The translations under genes and the position numbers were made by a program. Of a DNA stretch of 41,886 bases, positions 14,597 to 23,210 are shown in pieces; position 1 is the stretch's first letter; every line of letters begins with the position of its first letter. The DNA lies in the NCBI GenBank assembly GCA_002429045.1, contig DIYM01000143.1:1-41886 (forward strand), in the 5' to 3' direction. The notes under the pieces are model-generated. The model was not told the origin of the DNA. It worked only from the letters and a program-made list of their open reading frames with translations, and did no database searches. This DNA comes from Phycisphaerales bacterium UBA6054. Its GTDB lineage: Bacteria; Planctomycetota; Phycisphaerae; Phycisphaerales; UBA1924.

Positions 14597-16165
14597 TCAT
14601 TCCTCGCTGCTGACGCTACCGATCCCGAAGCGATCACGGAGTTCTTTCGCGCTCGAGGTGATCTGGACACGCTCGTGTTCGCCGATCTTCTCGGCGTTTT
14701 TGAGGATCAGGGCCATGCGGTTGTTCTTCTTGAAACGGTCCAGATGGCGGAGCAGGAAGTCCCAGTAGAACACGTTGAACGGGCAGGCGCCGTCTCCCGA
14801 GCGCTCGGAGCGTGCGTAGCGGCAGTGCCTGCAGTGATTGCTCATTTTGTTGATGTAGTTGGCGCTCGCGGCGTACGGCTTGGTGCCGACCACTCCGCCG
14901 TCCGCGTGGAGCGCCATCCCGACGGTGTTGGGCGCGGTCACCCAGTCGACCGCGTCGGCGTACATGCCGAGGTACCACTCGTAGACGCGGGTCGGGTGGA
15001 TGCCGGCGATGAGGGCGAAGTTGCCGGTGATCATCAGGCGTTCGATGTGATGGCCGTACGCGTGGTCCACAACACCAGAGAGCGCCTCGGACATGCACTT
15101 CATGTCGGTATCGGCGTTCCAATAGAACTCCGGCAGGCTGCCGTGGTGATCGAGCCCGTTGCGGCGGTGGTAGCCCGGGCCTTCGTGGTGGTACACACCC
15201 CGGATGAACTCGCGCCACCCGATGATCTGGCGGATGAAGCCTTCGACGCTGTTGATGGGCGCCCGGCCCGCTTCGTAGGCGTCGATCGCGGCTCGGCAGA
15301 CCTCCCGGGGGTCGAGCAGTTTGAGGTTGAGCGCGGGCGAGATCGCTGAGTGGAACAGGGTGTGCTGCCCGGTCCACATCGCGTCCTGATGGTCCCCGAA
15401 GAGCTTGAGGCGGTTGCTGACAAAGTCATCGAGTGCTTCGAGGGCTTGCTCGCGGGTGACGGGCCAGGAGAAGCCCTCCGATTTCCCCGGCAGACCGGGC
15501 AGGCACTCTGCGATATCCTCGGCGACCTGCTTGGTGATGGGGTCGGGGGCGAAGGTCGCGATGGGCGGCGCGTCCGGGGCGTTCTTGAACGGCTTGCGGT
15601 TCTCCTTGTCGAAGTTCCACTCGCCGCCCTCGGGCTTGCCGTCTTTGCTCATGAGGATGCCGAGGCGTCTGCGTTGCTCGCGGTAGAAGTACTCCATCGT
15701 GAGTTGCTTGCGACCCCGGGCCCACTCTTCGAACATCTCGTGATCGCACAGGAAGTGCGGGTCCTCCCGCGTGTCGAGCTCGGTTCCGCTTTGAGCGCAC
15801 GCGGCTTGGATCTCATCGCGGACGCAGAACGATCCCGGCTCGATGCACACGACGGTGCCGGGCTTGTGGCGCCGGATCGCACGCGCGAGCTCACCCTCGA
15901 AGGAGTGCGTGTTCTCGGGCTCGTTCAACGCGACGTAGTCGACGTTCCACCCGGCGTGGCGCAGGTGTTCGGCGTGGTGGCGCATCGCCGACAGGAACAG
16001 CACCGTGCGCTGGATGTGGCTGGGCGGGTTCTCTGAGGCGCCCTTGACCTCGACCATGAGGATCACATCGTCGTCCCGATCGAGCCCGAGGGTGACGGGA
16101 TAGGAGCGGTCGAGTTGGTCGCCCAGGATCAGGGCGAGGCGGCGGGCTCTGTCGGTCTTGCTCAT
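14597..16165 (-). CDS. Iron-sulfur bacterial (6-4) photolyase, PhrB/FeS-BCP type (522 aa)
   Basis: Cryptochrome/photolyase family member of the prokaryotic FeS group, which repairs UV (6-4) photoproducts using light, FAD and a lumazine antenna. The N-terminal antenna domain starts LALILGDQLD. The C-terminal FAD domain contains FIRQIIGWREFIRGVYHH and HAYGHHIERLMITGNFALIAGIHP. The four [4Fe-4S] cysteines are Cys357, Cys445, Cys448 and Cys461 (KCMSEA, NHCRHCRYA, GACPFN). Agrobacterium PhrB has them at 350, 438, 441 and 454, a constant shift of 7. That makes the subgroup assignment strong. Convergent with the DUF2256-DUF3253 gene with 3 bp between stops; divergent from the sigma factor gene. Confidence 0.95.
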   Translation of the reverse strand: MSKTDRARRLALILGDQLDRSYPVTLGLDRDDDVILMVEVKGASENPPSHIQRTVLFLSAMRHHAEHLRHAGWNVDYVALNEPENTHSFEGELARAIRRHKPGTVVCIEPGSFCVRDEIQAACAQSGTELDTREDPHFLCDHEMFEEWARGRKQLTMEYFYREQRRRLGILMSKDGKPEGGEWNFDKENRKPFKNAPDAPPIATFAPDPITKQVAEDIAECLPGLPGKSEGFSWPVTREQALEALDDFVSNRLKLFGDHQDAMWTGQHTLFHSAISPALNLKLLDPREVCRAAIDAYEAGRAPINSVEGFIRQIIGWREFIRGVYHHEGPGYHRRNGLDHHGSLPEFYWNADTDMKCMSEALSGVVDHAYGHHIERLMITGNFALIAGIHPTRVYEWYLGMYADAVDWVTAPNTVGMALHADGGVVGTKPYAASANYINKMSNHCRHCRYARSERSGDGACPFNVFYWDFLLRHLDRFKKNNRMALILKNAEKIGEHERVQITSSAKELRDRFGIGSVSSEE

Positions 16166-16231
16166 GCGTGCGTTCGGATTCGGCCGTGCCGGGCGGCGAG
16201 ATGTCGCGTGGGGGGGCCTGCGGATGACTTT

Positions 16232-16248
16232 TTTGCGTGCGGCGCAAA
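16232..16248. repeat. Inverted repeat TTTGCG-N5-CGCAAA
   Basis: Six-bp arms around TGCGG in the 128-bp space between the divergent photolyase and sigma-factor genes. A possible operator; no regulator family can be named. Confidence 0.35.
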
Positions 16249-16293
16249 CAGGCGGCTCGGGATGCGACTCTGGGATGTATAAGGAGGTTGCTT

Positions 16294-17892
16294 GTGACCG
16301 GATTCGCTGCCGAGATGGATGGATCGCTGCCGACCAAAGACAGGGCGGCGCTGCGCAGGTACGCCCGGCGGGGGGACCCGGCGGCGTTCGAAGTTCTCAC
16401 CCGCCGGTACCACGCGATGGTGCTGGCGACGTGCAGGCGAGCGTTGCGAGATGACGCCGACGCTGAGGACGCGGTGCAGGAGACGTTTCTCAAGCTCTCG
16501 CAGCAGGCCGGCGGGATCCGCTCGAACGTCGGCGCGTGGCTGCACGCGGTGGCGATGGGCACCTCGATCGACATCGCCCGCCGGGGGGCGCGGCGGAGGG
16601 TGATCGAGCGCGACGCCGCGGCGTCGCGTGCTGCCGAGCCGGGCAACGATCCGGACCGCCTGCTCTGGCGCGAGATCGAGCCGCTGTTCGACGAGGCGCT
16701 GGCGGCGCTGGACGACGCGGACCGTGAGGTGATCGTCGGGCGGTTCCTGGCGGGGCGCTCGCAACGGGAGCTGGCGCGGGAGGCAGGGGTGTCCGACGGG
16801 ACTATGCACCGGCGTATCAACCGAGCGTTGGACCGGCTGCGGGGGCGGCTGAACGCTCGTGGTCTGGCGGTCGGGGTCGCGGGCGGGCTGGCCGCGGCGC
16901 TCGGGCACGGTTCGGCTGCGGGCGCACCGATCGGTCCGGGGATCGCGAAGGTCGGGCTCGCGGGCGTCGGGAGGGCGGCGTCGGGCGGCGGTGCGAAGGC
17001 GCTGGTCGCCGCGGCGATCGTGCTGCTCGGGACGGGCGCGGTCATCGGGGCGTCGATGGCGGCCCGAGGGAACTCCGGAGCGGGGCCGCGGGCTGTCGGA
17101 TCGATGGCTGCGTCCGACGGGGCGGGGCCCGAGCGGGTCAGCGGGAGGATCGGGCCGTTCGTCATCGTGTCGGCGACGGACTCGGCGTTCAGCGAGCGTG
17201 GTGTGTGGATCACCGCTGATCGGATGAGCATCCGTCACGGTACCACCGGGGAGGGCGAGCCGATTGTCTCGGTGCTCCGGATCGATCGGACGGCGCCGCT
17301 GGAAGACGATCCGGGCAAAGCGCGGATCGAGGCGCGGGTGGAGCGGATCTCACCCATCGGTCTGGAGTACGGCCGATTCGAGTTGGGGCAGCGTGTGACG
17401 ATCACGGCCGGATTCGACGACGCGGGACGCATCGTGCTCGTCCCCGAGGCCGATGGGCCGCAACTCGGACGCAACGAGCCCCGCTGGTTCGGCGTACGCC
17501 CGCCGCTGGGCTGGCCCGAGCACGCGCGGATCCCCGAAGACCCCGGGGTGTTCGGGATCGACGGCCCGTGGACGGAAGCGGAGCGCATCCCCGTCACGAT
17601 CACCGGGCGGGAAGTGCGGTTCGGGACCGAGAGGTGGCAGAAGGCGATCTATCGGATCCTCGAATGGACGCCGGTCGAGGGGCACTCTCGGATCCTGTCG
17701 GTGCACGCCGGCGGGCGCGATCCGCGCCTGATCGGCACCCGGTTCAGGCTGATCATCCGCGAGGACGATCAAGGCTACACCATCGGGTACTTCCCTATCG
17801 GCTCCGGGCGTGAGGACAGCTTCCCGGGCTCGTTCGAGTACTCCCCCGAGCACCCCGTGCGGGTGGTCACCTTCGAGCGGAGGGACGGGTGA
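16294..17892 (+). CDS. ECF sigma factor with membrane span and long extracytoplasmic domain (532 aa)
   Basis: Residues ~20-185 are an ECF sigma factor: region 2 (ARRGDPAAFEVLTRRYHAMVLATCRRAL...DAEDAVQETFLKLSQ) and region 4 (ALDDADREVIVGRFLAGRSQRELAREAGVSDGTMHRRINRALDRLRGRL). A Gly/Ala-rich linker, one membrane helix (about 238-258, ALVAAAIVLLGTGAVIGA) and ~270 residues of beta-rich domain without recognised family follow. Such sigma factors carry their own sensor or anti-sigma-like part, so activation may need release from the membrane. GTG 16294 is chosen because the near-perfect AAGGAGG stands 6 bases before it. Its stop overlaps the start of the pseudopilin gene by one base (TGATG), so the two are translationally coupled and probably act together. 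Confidence 0.9.
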   Translation: MTGFAAEMDGSLPTKDRAALRRYARRGDPAAFEVLTRRYHAMVLATCRRALRDDADAEDAVQETFLKLSQQAGGIRSNVGAWLHAVAMGTSIDIARRGARRRVIERDAAASRAAEPGNDPDRLLWREIEPLFDEALAALDDADREVIVGRFLAGRSQRELAREAGVSDGTMHRRINRALDRLRGRLNARGLAVGVAGGLAAALGHGSAAGAPIGPGIAKVGLAGVGRAASGGGAKALVAAAIVLLGTGAVIGASMAARGNSGAGPRAVGSMAASDGAGPERVSGRIGPFVIVSATDSAFSERGVWITADRMSIRHGTTGEGEPIVSVLRIDRTAPLEDDPGKARIEARVERISPIGLEYGRFELGQRVTITAGFDDAGRIVLVPEADGPQLGRNEPRWFGVRPPLGWPEHARIPEDPGVFGIDGPWTEAERIPVTITGREVRFGTERWQKAIYRILEWTPVEGHSRILSVHAGGRDPRLIGTRFRLIIREDDQGYTIGYFPIGSGREDSFPGSFEYSPEHPVRVVTFERRDG

Positions 17893-18674
17893 TGCGGGCA
17901 GATCGGCGGCATCACGCGTTCACGCTCATCGAGTTGATGGTCGTCATCGCGATCATCGCGGTGCTCATCGGGATCCTGCTGCCGGTGCTCGGCTCGGTCC
18001 GGGGCAAGGCGAGGCGGGCGGCGTGCTTGTCCAACGCACGCCAGCTCGTGACGGCGACCAACGCGTTCTCGGCCGCGAACGGGAGCAGGCTGCCCGAGAA
18101 CCGCACGACGATCGATGATTCGACCTACATCACGTGGCGGGCGCGGTTCGAGGGCGAGGGGTGGATGCCCGGCGGCGACGCCTGGGCCTGCCCGGATCAC
18201 CCCGAGCCCGGTCCGAGGACCGAACGAGGCTATTCGGAGAGCGGGCTGACGTGCGTAGGAGATGTGGAGTCGAGCTATGCGCTCAACGGGCACGTCCTGT
18301 GGCGTTCGAGGATCACCGATGATTCGGCCAGGGTGCGCGACATCGTGTTCGCGCGTCCGTCGCACACGATCCTGATCGCCGAGACCAACCGCATCTTCGG
18401 CGATCTCCGCGCCAGCCCCCCGGTCGTCGCCAACTACTTCGGTGACGATCCCGGCCCGTACGGGTACTGGCACTCGGGCGAGGGGACCTATGCGTTCCAG
18501 GACGGTCACGCCGAGACGATCGCGTTCCTGGACACCGGGAGCCCGGACTGCCGTTGGCACAACGGACGGGACCTCAGCGAAGACTTCTTCGTCCCGCAGC
18601 AGCCCAACGAGATCCGTCAGCACGATCACCCGGACTGGGAGTTCCTGGTGCCCGAGGTCTATCTGAGAAACTGA
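17892..18674 (+). CDS. DUF1559-like pseudopilin with H-X9-DG motif (260 aa)
   Basis: Prepilin-type N-terminus HHAFTLIELMVVIAIIAVLIGILLPVLGSV with a short basic leader; here Ala replaces the usual Gly before the processed Phe. The C-terminal part carries H-S-G-E-G-T-Y-A-F-Q-D-G, exactly the H-x9-DG pattern of TIGR04294, found on planctomycete pseudopilins that occur in large paralogous sets. These are thought to be surface or secretion-system proteins; no function is proven. ATG 17892 overlaps the sigma-factor stop, with GGAGGGA upstream. A pseudopilin as direct operon partner of a membrane-anchored sigma factor suggests either a target or a signal source. Confidence 0.88.
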   Translation: MRADRRHHAFTLIELMVVIAIIAVLIGILLPVLGSVRGKARRAACLSNARQLVTATNAFSAANGSRLPENRTTIDDSTYITWRARFEGEGWMPGGDAWACPDHPEPGPRTERGYSESGLTCVGDVESSYALNGHVLWRSRITDDSARVRDIVFARPSHTILIAETNRIFGDLRASPPVVANYFGDDPGPYGYWHSGEGTYAFQDGHAETIAFLDTGSPDCRWHNGRDLSEDFFVPQQPNEIRQHDHPDWEFLVPEVYLRN

Positions 18675-18720
18675 ACGGGTCGGACGGGGACCGATGGGGA
18701 TCGGGCGTATCGTGGGGGCC

Positions 18721-20592
18721 ATGCTCCGCGCACGCGACATCTCGAAGGTCCTCTCGTTTAAGACGCTGTTCGAGGGGGTCTCGCTGAACATCGCGGCTGG
18801 CGATCGGCTGGGCATCATCGGTCCCAACGGCTCGGGCAAGAGCACCCTGCTGAAGATGCTCGCGGGGCTGATCGAGCCTGATGGGGGAGAGATCCTGCTC
18901 GACGGGCCCCCCGTCTCCGCGTTCGTGGCTCAGGAGGACGTGTTCGGCGCGGGGCTCGATGCGCGGGGGGTGGCGCTCCGGGCGGCGAGCGAGGGCTCAA
19001 TGAGCCGGGGCGGGGAGCGTGACGAGCACCGGGACTCGGTGATCGCCGATATTGTCCTCGCGCGGGTCGGGTTCCCGGATGAGATGACGTCGCGGGATCC
19101 TTCGACGCTTTCGGGCGGCTGGAGGAAGCGGCTGTCGATCGCGTCGGCGCTGGCGTACACGGGCGACGCCCCGGATCTGCTGGTGCTCGACGAGCCGACG
19201 AACCATCTGGACCTGGAGGGCATCCACTGGCTGGAGGAGTTCCTGGTCCGGATGACGACGCGCACGAGGGGGGCCGCGGTGTTCGTGACGCACGACCGGG
19301 ACTTCATCGAGCGGGTGTGCACGCGGGTGGCGGAACTCAACCGGGCGTACCCGGACGGGCTGCTCGCGGTCGGCGGGAACTACAGCGAGTTCCTCCGGCG
19401 CAAGCGCGAGCTCCTCGACGCGCAGGCCCGGCAGCAGCAGAACCTGTCGAACCAGGTGCGCAAGGATCTGGACTGGCTCTCGCGGGGGCCTCAGGGGCGC
19501 GGGACGAAAGCCAAGGGGCGGATCGACCGGAGTCACGCGAGGATCGACGCGCTGGCCGAGGCGAGAGAGCGGTCCGCGGCGGCGGAGCGCGGCGGGTCGA
19601 GGGTCGAGTTCAACACCAGCGGGCGGAAGACGCGCAAGCTGATCGAGGCGAGGGGCATCGCGAAGTCGCTGGGCGGGCGGGCGCTGTTCTCGGATCTGGA
19701 CCTGGTGCTGGGGGCCGGCGGCCGTGTGGGGTTGCTCGGCCCGAACGGGAGCGGGAAGACGACGCTCATCCGCGTGCTGACGGGCGAACTGGAGCCGGAC
19801 GCCGGGGAGGTGTTGCTCGCCGAGCCCCGCCCGGAGGTCGTGGTGTTCAGCCAGCTGCGCGAGGGCTTCGATCCGGAGACGACGCTGCGGGACGCGTTGT
19901 GCCCGGCGGGCGACCACGTGACGTTCCGCGGGCGATCGATCCATGTGGCGGGATGGGCGCGCCGGTTCCTGTTCCACGAGCGTCAGCTCGAGCAATCGGT
20001 CGGTTCGTTGAGCGGGGGCGAGCTGGCGCGTGTGCATGTGGCCCGGATCATGCTCCAGCCGAGCGATGTGCTGGTGCTCGACGAGCCGACCAACGACCTG
20101 GACATCCCGACGCTGGAGATCATGGAAGAGTCGCTCGAGTCGTACCCCGGGGCGTTGGTGCTGGTGACCCACGACCGCGCCATGCTCGCCCGGTTGGCGG
20201 ACGCGGTCGTGTCGCTGGACGGGCGGGGCGGCGCCCGCTCGTTCGCGGGCCTGGATCAGGCGCTCGCGGCGTTCGAGTCTTCGCGCGAAGCCGGAGCCCC
20301 GGAACAGAGGCCCCAGAAGCCGGCGCCCAAACCGGCGGATGGCGGCGTCGGACGGCGGGTGAAGCTGAGCTACAACGAGCAGCGTGAGTACGACCGGATC
20401 GAGGCGGACATCGAGCGTGCAGAAGAAACGGTGGCGTCGGCGGAGGCAGATGTCGGCAGACCGGAGGTCGTTGGGGACCACGAGGCGATGCGGGCCGCGT
20501 GCGACGCGTTGGAGGCGGCTCAGAATACGCTCGCGGGCCTGTACGCGCGGTGGGAGTACCTCGAGCAGAAAAGGGCAGGCGGGGCGGTCTGA
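18721..20592 (+). CDS. ABC-F family ATPase, Uup-like (623 aa)
   Basis: Two ABC domains in one chain and no membrane part. Domain 1 has GPNGSGKST (about 34-42), LSGGWRKRLS and LLVLDEPTNHLDL. Domain 2 has GPNGSGKTT, LSGGELARV and VLVLDEPTNDLDI. The linker RGPQGRGTKAKGRIDRSHARI is the Uup-type P-site tRNA interaction motif. The C-terminus (about 555-620) is the Uup coiled coil, starting VKLSYNEQREYDRIEADIE. ABC-F proteins act on the ribosome; Uup itself has been linked to stalled translation and to branched DNA. ATG 18721 fits the usual N-terminus; ATG 18694, nine codons earlier, is also possible. Its stop abuts the stop of the opposite gene (TGATCA) with no gap. Confidence 0.92.
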   Translation: MLRARDISKVLSFKTLFEGVSLNIAAGDRLGIIGPNGSGKSTLLKMLAGLIEPDGGEILLDGPPVSAFVAQEDVFGAGLDARGVALRAASEGSMSRGGERDEHRDSVIADIVLARVGFPDEMTSRDPSTLSGGWRKRLSIASALAYTGDAPDLLVLDEPTNHLDLEGIHWLEEFLVRMTTRTRGAAVFVTHDRDFIERVCTRVAELNRAYPDGLLAVGGNYSEFLRRKRELLDAQARQQQNLSNQVRKDLDWLSRGPQGRGTKAKGRIDRSHARIDALAEARERSAAAERGGSRVEFNTSGRKTRKLIEARGIAKSLGGRALFSDLDLVLGAGGRVGLLGPNGSGKTTLIRVLTGELEPDAGEVLLAEPRPEVVVFSQLREGFDPETTLRDALCPAGDHVTFRGRSIHVAGWARRFLFHERQLEQSVGSLSGGELARVHVARIMLQPSDVLVLDEPTNDLDIPTLEIMEESLESYPGALVLVTHDRAMLARLADAVVSLDGRGGARSFAGLDQALAAFESSREAGAPEQRPQKPAPKPADGGVGRRVKLSYNEQREYDRIEADIERAEETVASAEADVGRPEVVGDHEAMRAACDALEAAQNTLAGLYARWEYLEQKRAGGAV

Positions 20593-21585
20593 TCAGTCCG
20601 CGTGTGCGTGGCCGGGCGTCAGGGAGGCCCGGATCGTTCGGGGCTCGAGCGCCCCGAGGGTGACGCGTTCTGTGCGATCGGGCCAGCGGAGTTCGAGCCG
20701 CTGTTTGCGGGGGTGATACTCGGCGGAGTAGAGCGTGCCGCTGGCTCTGGCGTGGTCGGTGCGCCAGAGCGGGGGCGCGAGGAACGCGCCGCGTGGGGCG
20801 TCCGGGGCGGATCTGAGCATCGCCTCCATCACGCCGAGGCGTTCGCGGCTCTGGGTCTGGCGTGCGTAGGCGGGCCACTCGCTGTCGCCCTGATGGTTGG
20901 CCGAGCAGCGTCGGTTGACGAAGGTCGTCTCACGGTCGGGCGAGCAGAACGCGGTGACGAAGTCGCCGATCGAATCAACGACAACGAATGTGTAGGGCAT
21001 GTAGACGGGGACACGCCCGAGCGCGTCGCGGGCGTGGGCGGTGGTTTCGCACGTTTGCAGGAGGTAGCGGACGATGAGCGGGGCGGCGAAGCCCGGCCCG
21101 ATGGCGTGGCGACCGCCGAACGCCAGGGCGACGCAGAGCCCGTGCTGGTTCACGCCGTCGAGAGCGCCCCAGAGGCAGTCGGTCATCGCGAGTGTCTTCG
21201 TGCCGCCCCAATCGGCTTGGAGCAGGACCCCGTCGAACAGGCTCGGGGCGTGGTCGTAGTTGCGGAGCAGGGTCGGTCCCGACCCGGTCGCGAGGACCAT
21301 CTGCGAGCAGGCGCGGACGAGCGGCGGCGGCTCGAAGAGGGCCAGGAAGCGGGCGGTCTGATCGTCGCCGCCGAAACGTTCGAGGAGGGTCTTGTAGATC
21401 GGGACGAGTTCGGGCGTGTGCTCGGCCAGCGCGGCTTCGCCCCGCGAACGGTCCTGCGACGGTGCCCGTCGCATCCACCCGAGGTACGCGGGGCGGTAGC
21501 GATCGAACGTCTCGTTCAGGCCGTCCGGAGAGGCCGCGTCATCGGTCGCGGCGATCGTGATGTGGGTCGCGGGCGGTGCGGTCAC
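20593..21585 (-). CDS. C45-type Ntn hydrolase/acyltransferase (330 aa)
   Basis: Resembles acyl-CoA:6-aminopenicillanate acyltransferase and the other C45 autoprocessed amidases. The predicted nucleophile is Cys93 in RACSQMVLATG; the chain would cut itself between Ala92 and Cys93, as isopenicillin acyltransferase does before its Cys. The family's LLRNYDHAPSLFDG, GVNQHGLCVALAFGG and ANHQGDSEWP motifs follow. The reaction would be hydrolysis or transfer at a linear amide. GTG 21585 overlaps the ATP-grasp stop as GTGA, so it is the last gene of the six-gene unit. In that setting it could release an amine from an amide conjugate made by the ligase. Confidence 0.85.
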   Translation of the reverse strand: MTAPPATHITIAATDDAASPDGLNETFDRYRPAYLGWMRRAPSQDRSRGEAALAEHTPELVPIYKTLLERFGGDDQTARFLALFEPPPLVRACSQMVLATGSGPTLLRNYDHAPSLFDGVLLQADWGGTKTLAMTDCLWGALDGVNQHGLCVALAFGGRHAIGPGFAAPLIVRYLLQTCETTAHARDALGRVPVYMPYTFVVVDSIGDFVTAFCSPDRETTFVNRRCSANHQGDSEWPAYARQTQSRERLGVMEAMLRSAPDAPRGAFLAPPLWRTDHARASGTLYSAEYHPRKQRLELRWPDRTERVTLGALEPRTIRASLTPGHAHAD

Positions 21586-23210
21586 AGGAGTTTGAACGTG
21601 TGCTCTTCGAGCACGGTCTCGGCGCCGACGGGCTGGGCGACCGGCTCGCCGGTGTACTGCGCGTTGATAGCGTTGATCCAGTTCTTGGCGCGGTCCGTCA
21701 GGTTGAAATCCTCGTCCATGAACCGTCCCGGGCTGACGAGGATGCCGAGGTCCGCGCCCTCGTAGAAGTAATCGCCCGGCGCGGCGATGCGGAGGAAGAA
21801 CGCGCGGTTCTCGTACTGGACGGTGCGCCGGTGTGTCTGCATACGGAGATAGGACGCCCGCCCGTGCTCGTCGATCTCGTAGAGCCCAGAGGGCGGGGCG
21901 CTGGCGATGCGTTGGACGGTCTCGCCTGTGTGCTTGATGACCAGCTGGGACCACGAATCGATGTTGTCGGGATCGGCCCATCGCTCGCTGAGCTTCTCCG
22001 GCTTGATGTGGTACTTGACATTCATCCATTCGAGCAGGTGGAAGAGGAACAGCGGCGCGTCGGCGTGGGCGAAGCAGGCCAGGTTGGTCATGCTGCTTGC
22101 CCCGGTGATCCGCGGGTTGCACTCGCCGAGGTACACGCTTCCCGAGTCGAGGTCGATCAGGAAATCGATCTCGAAGTAGCCCCGGTATCCGGTCCCTTTG
22201 AGTTCGTCGCCGAACTTCATGGCGGCGGCGGCGGCCCGCTCGCGGATCTCGGCGCTGAAAGCACCGGCGAAGACCTCGTTGCCGCACCAACCCCCTTTGT
22301 AAGGGGTCATCTCCTTGAAGCCCACGAGTTCGGTCATGAGCGGCCCGACGATGGTTCCCTTCTTGGTGACGCATGCCTCGAGCGCCGCGCCGCGGCAGCG
22401 GATGCGCTTCATCACCTTGACCTCGGGCGCACTGGTGATCTCGTCGGCGTGCTTCTCGAAGTCGGATTCGTCGGAGACAAAGAATGTGGTGTGCCCGGAA
22501 TCGCCGTACGCGGTCTGGATGACGAGGTCGTCGCCGAGCTTCTTGGCGAGCTTTCTCAGGGCGGCGTAGGAGTCGACCTTGGCGAGGACGTTGGGGACCG
22601 ACTCGACGCCCGCCCGGTCGGCGATGCGGGTGGTCTCCATCTTGTCGTCGATCTTGTTGCGCAGTTCCGCGGAGGGGAAGCAGACCTCGAGCCCGAGTTC
22701 TTCGCAGAGGCGCTCGGTCTTCTGGTCGAACATGAGGAAGACGGCCCGCCCGCCCGGGCCGCGGGAACGGATGAACTCCCGGACCGCCGGGTGGCTCAGG
22801 AGGTAGTTGTTGATGTCCTCGATAGACTCCCAGGGCTCGTGGTCGATCTCCGGGGGGACGAAGACGTTGGGGTGCTGCCCGTCGAAGCAGTCGATCGCGT
22901 TGATGAAGGTGAACCCGCGGATCCACTCGTCCATGCCGAGCAGATTGAACGGGGTCGCGCTGATGAAATAGACGGGCTCCGTGTTGCGGTAGAAGAACCG
23001 GCGGATGTCCGGAACGCCCCGGAGCCCCTTCTTGGGCTTCTTGCGCTTGGCGCCGTCGGACGTGAGCAGGCGGGCGTTGGAATCGTTGGGATGCGACGGC
23101 CTGCCGGCACCCGCGCGGGCGGCGTCGATCCCGGGCGTCGGCTCGGGCTGGGGGTGCTGGGGGTGGTAGGCGTTCGGCTGGTTGTTCGGTCGGTTGGCGC
23201 CCATGGTCAT
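21582..23210 (-). CDS. ATP-grasp ligase, carboxylate-amine type (542 aa)
   Basis: A Pro/Asn-rich, unconserved N-terminus of ~70 residues precedes an ATP-grasp enzyme. The nucleotide-binding strands include GDDLVIQTAYGDSGHTTFFV. The metal-binding signature is GYRGYFEIDFLID...VYLGECNPRITGASSMTN, which contains the Glu and Asn that hold Mg-ATP. The C-terminal ~150 residues have no clear family. Automated systems often call such proteins 'biotin carboxylase', but no biotin partner is here, and joining a carboxylate to an amine is more likely. ATG 23210 overlaps the decarboxylase stop as ATGA; ATG 23204 has the better-spaced AAAGGA and could be the true start. Confidence 0.82.
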   Translation of the reverse strand: MTMGANRPNNQPNAYHPQHPQPEPTPGIDAARAGAGRPSHPNDSNARLLTSDGAKRKKPKKGLRGVPDIRRFFYRNTEPVYFISATPFNLLGMDEWIRGFTFINAIDCFDGQHPNVFVPPEIDHEPWESIEDINNYLLSHPAVREFIRSRGPGGRAVFLMFDQKTERLCEELGLEVCFPSAELRNKIDDKMETTRIADRAGVESVPNVLAKVDSYAALRKLAKKLGDDLVIQTAYGDSGHTTFFVSDESDFEKHADEITSAPEVKVMKRIRCRGAALEACVTKKGTIVGPLMTELVGFKEMTPYKGGWCGNEVFAGAFSAEIRERAAAAAMKFGDELKGTGYRGYFEIDFLIDLDSGSVYLGECNPRITGASSMTNLACFAHADAPLFLFHLLEWMNVKYHIKPEKLSERWADPDNIDSWSQLVIKHTGETVQRIASAPPSGLYEIDEHGRASYLRMQTHRRTVQYENRAFFLRIAAPGDYFYEGADLGILVSPGRFMDEDFNLTDRAKNWINAINAQYTGEPVAQPVGAETVLEEHTFKLL

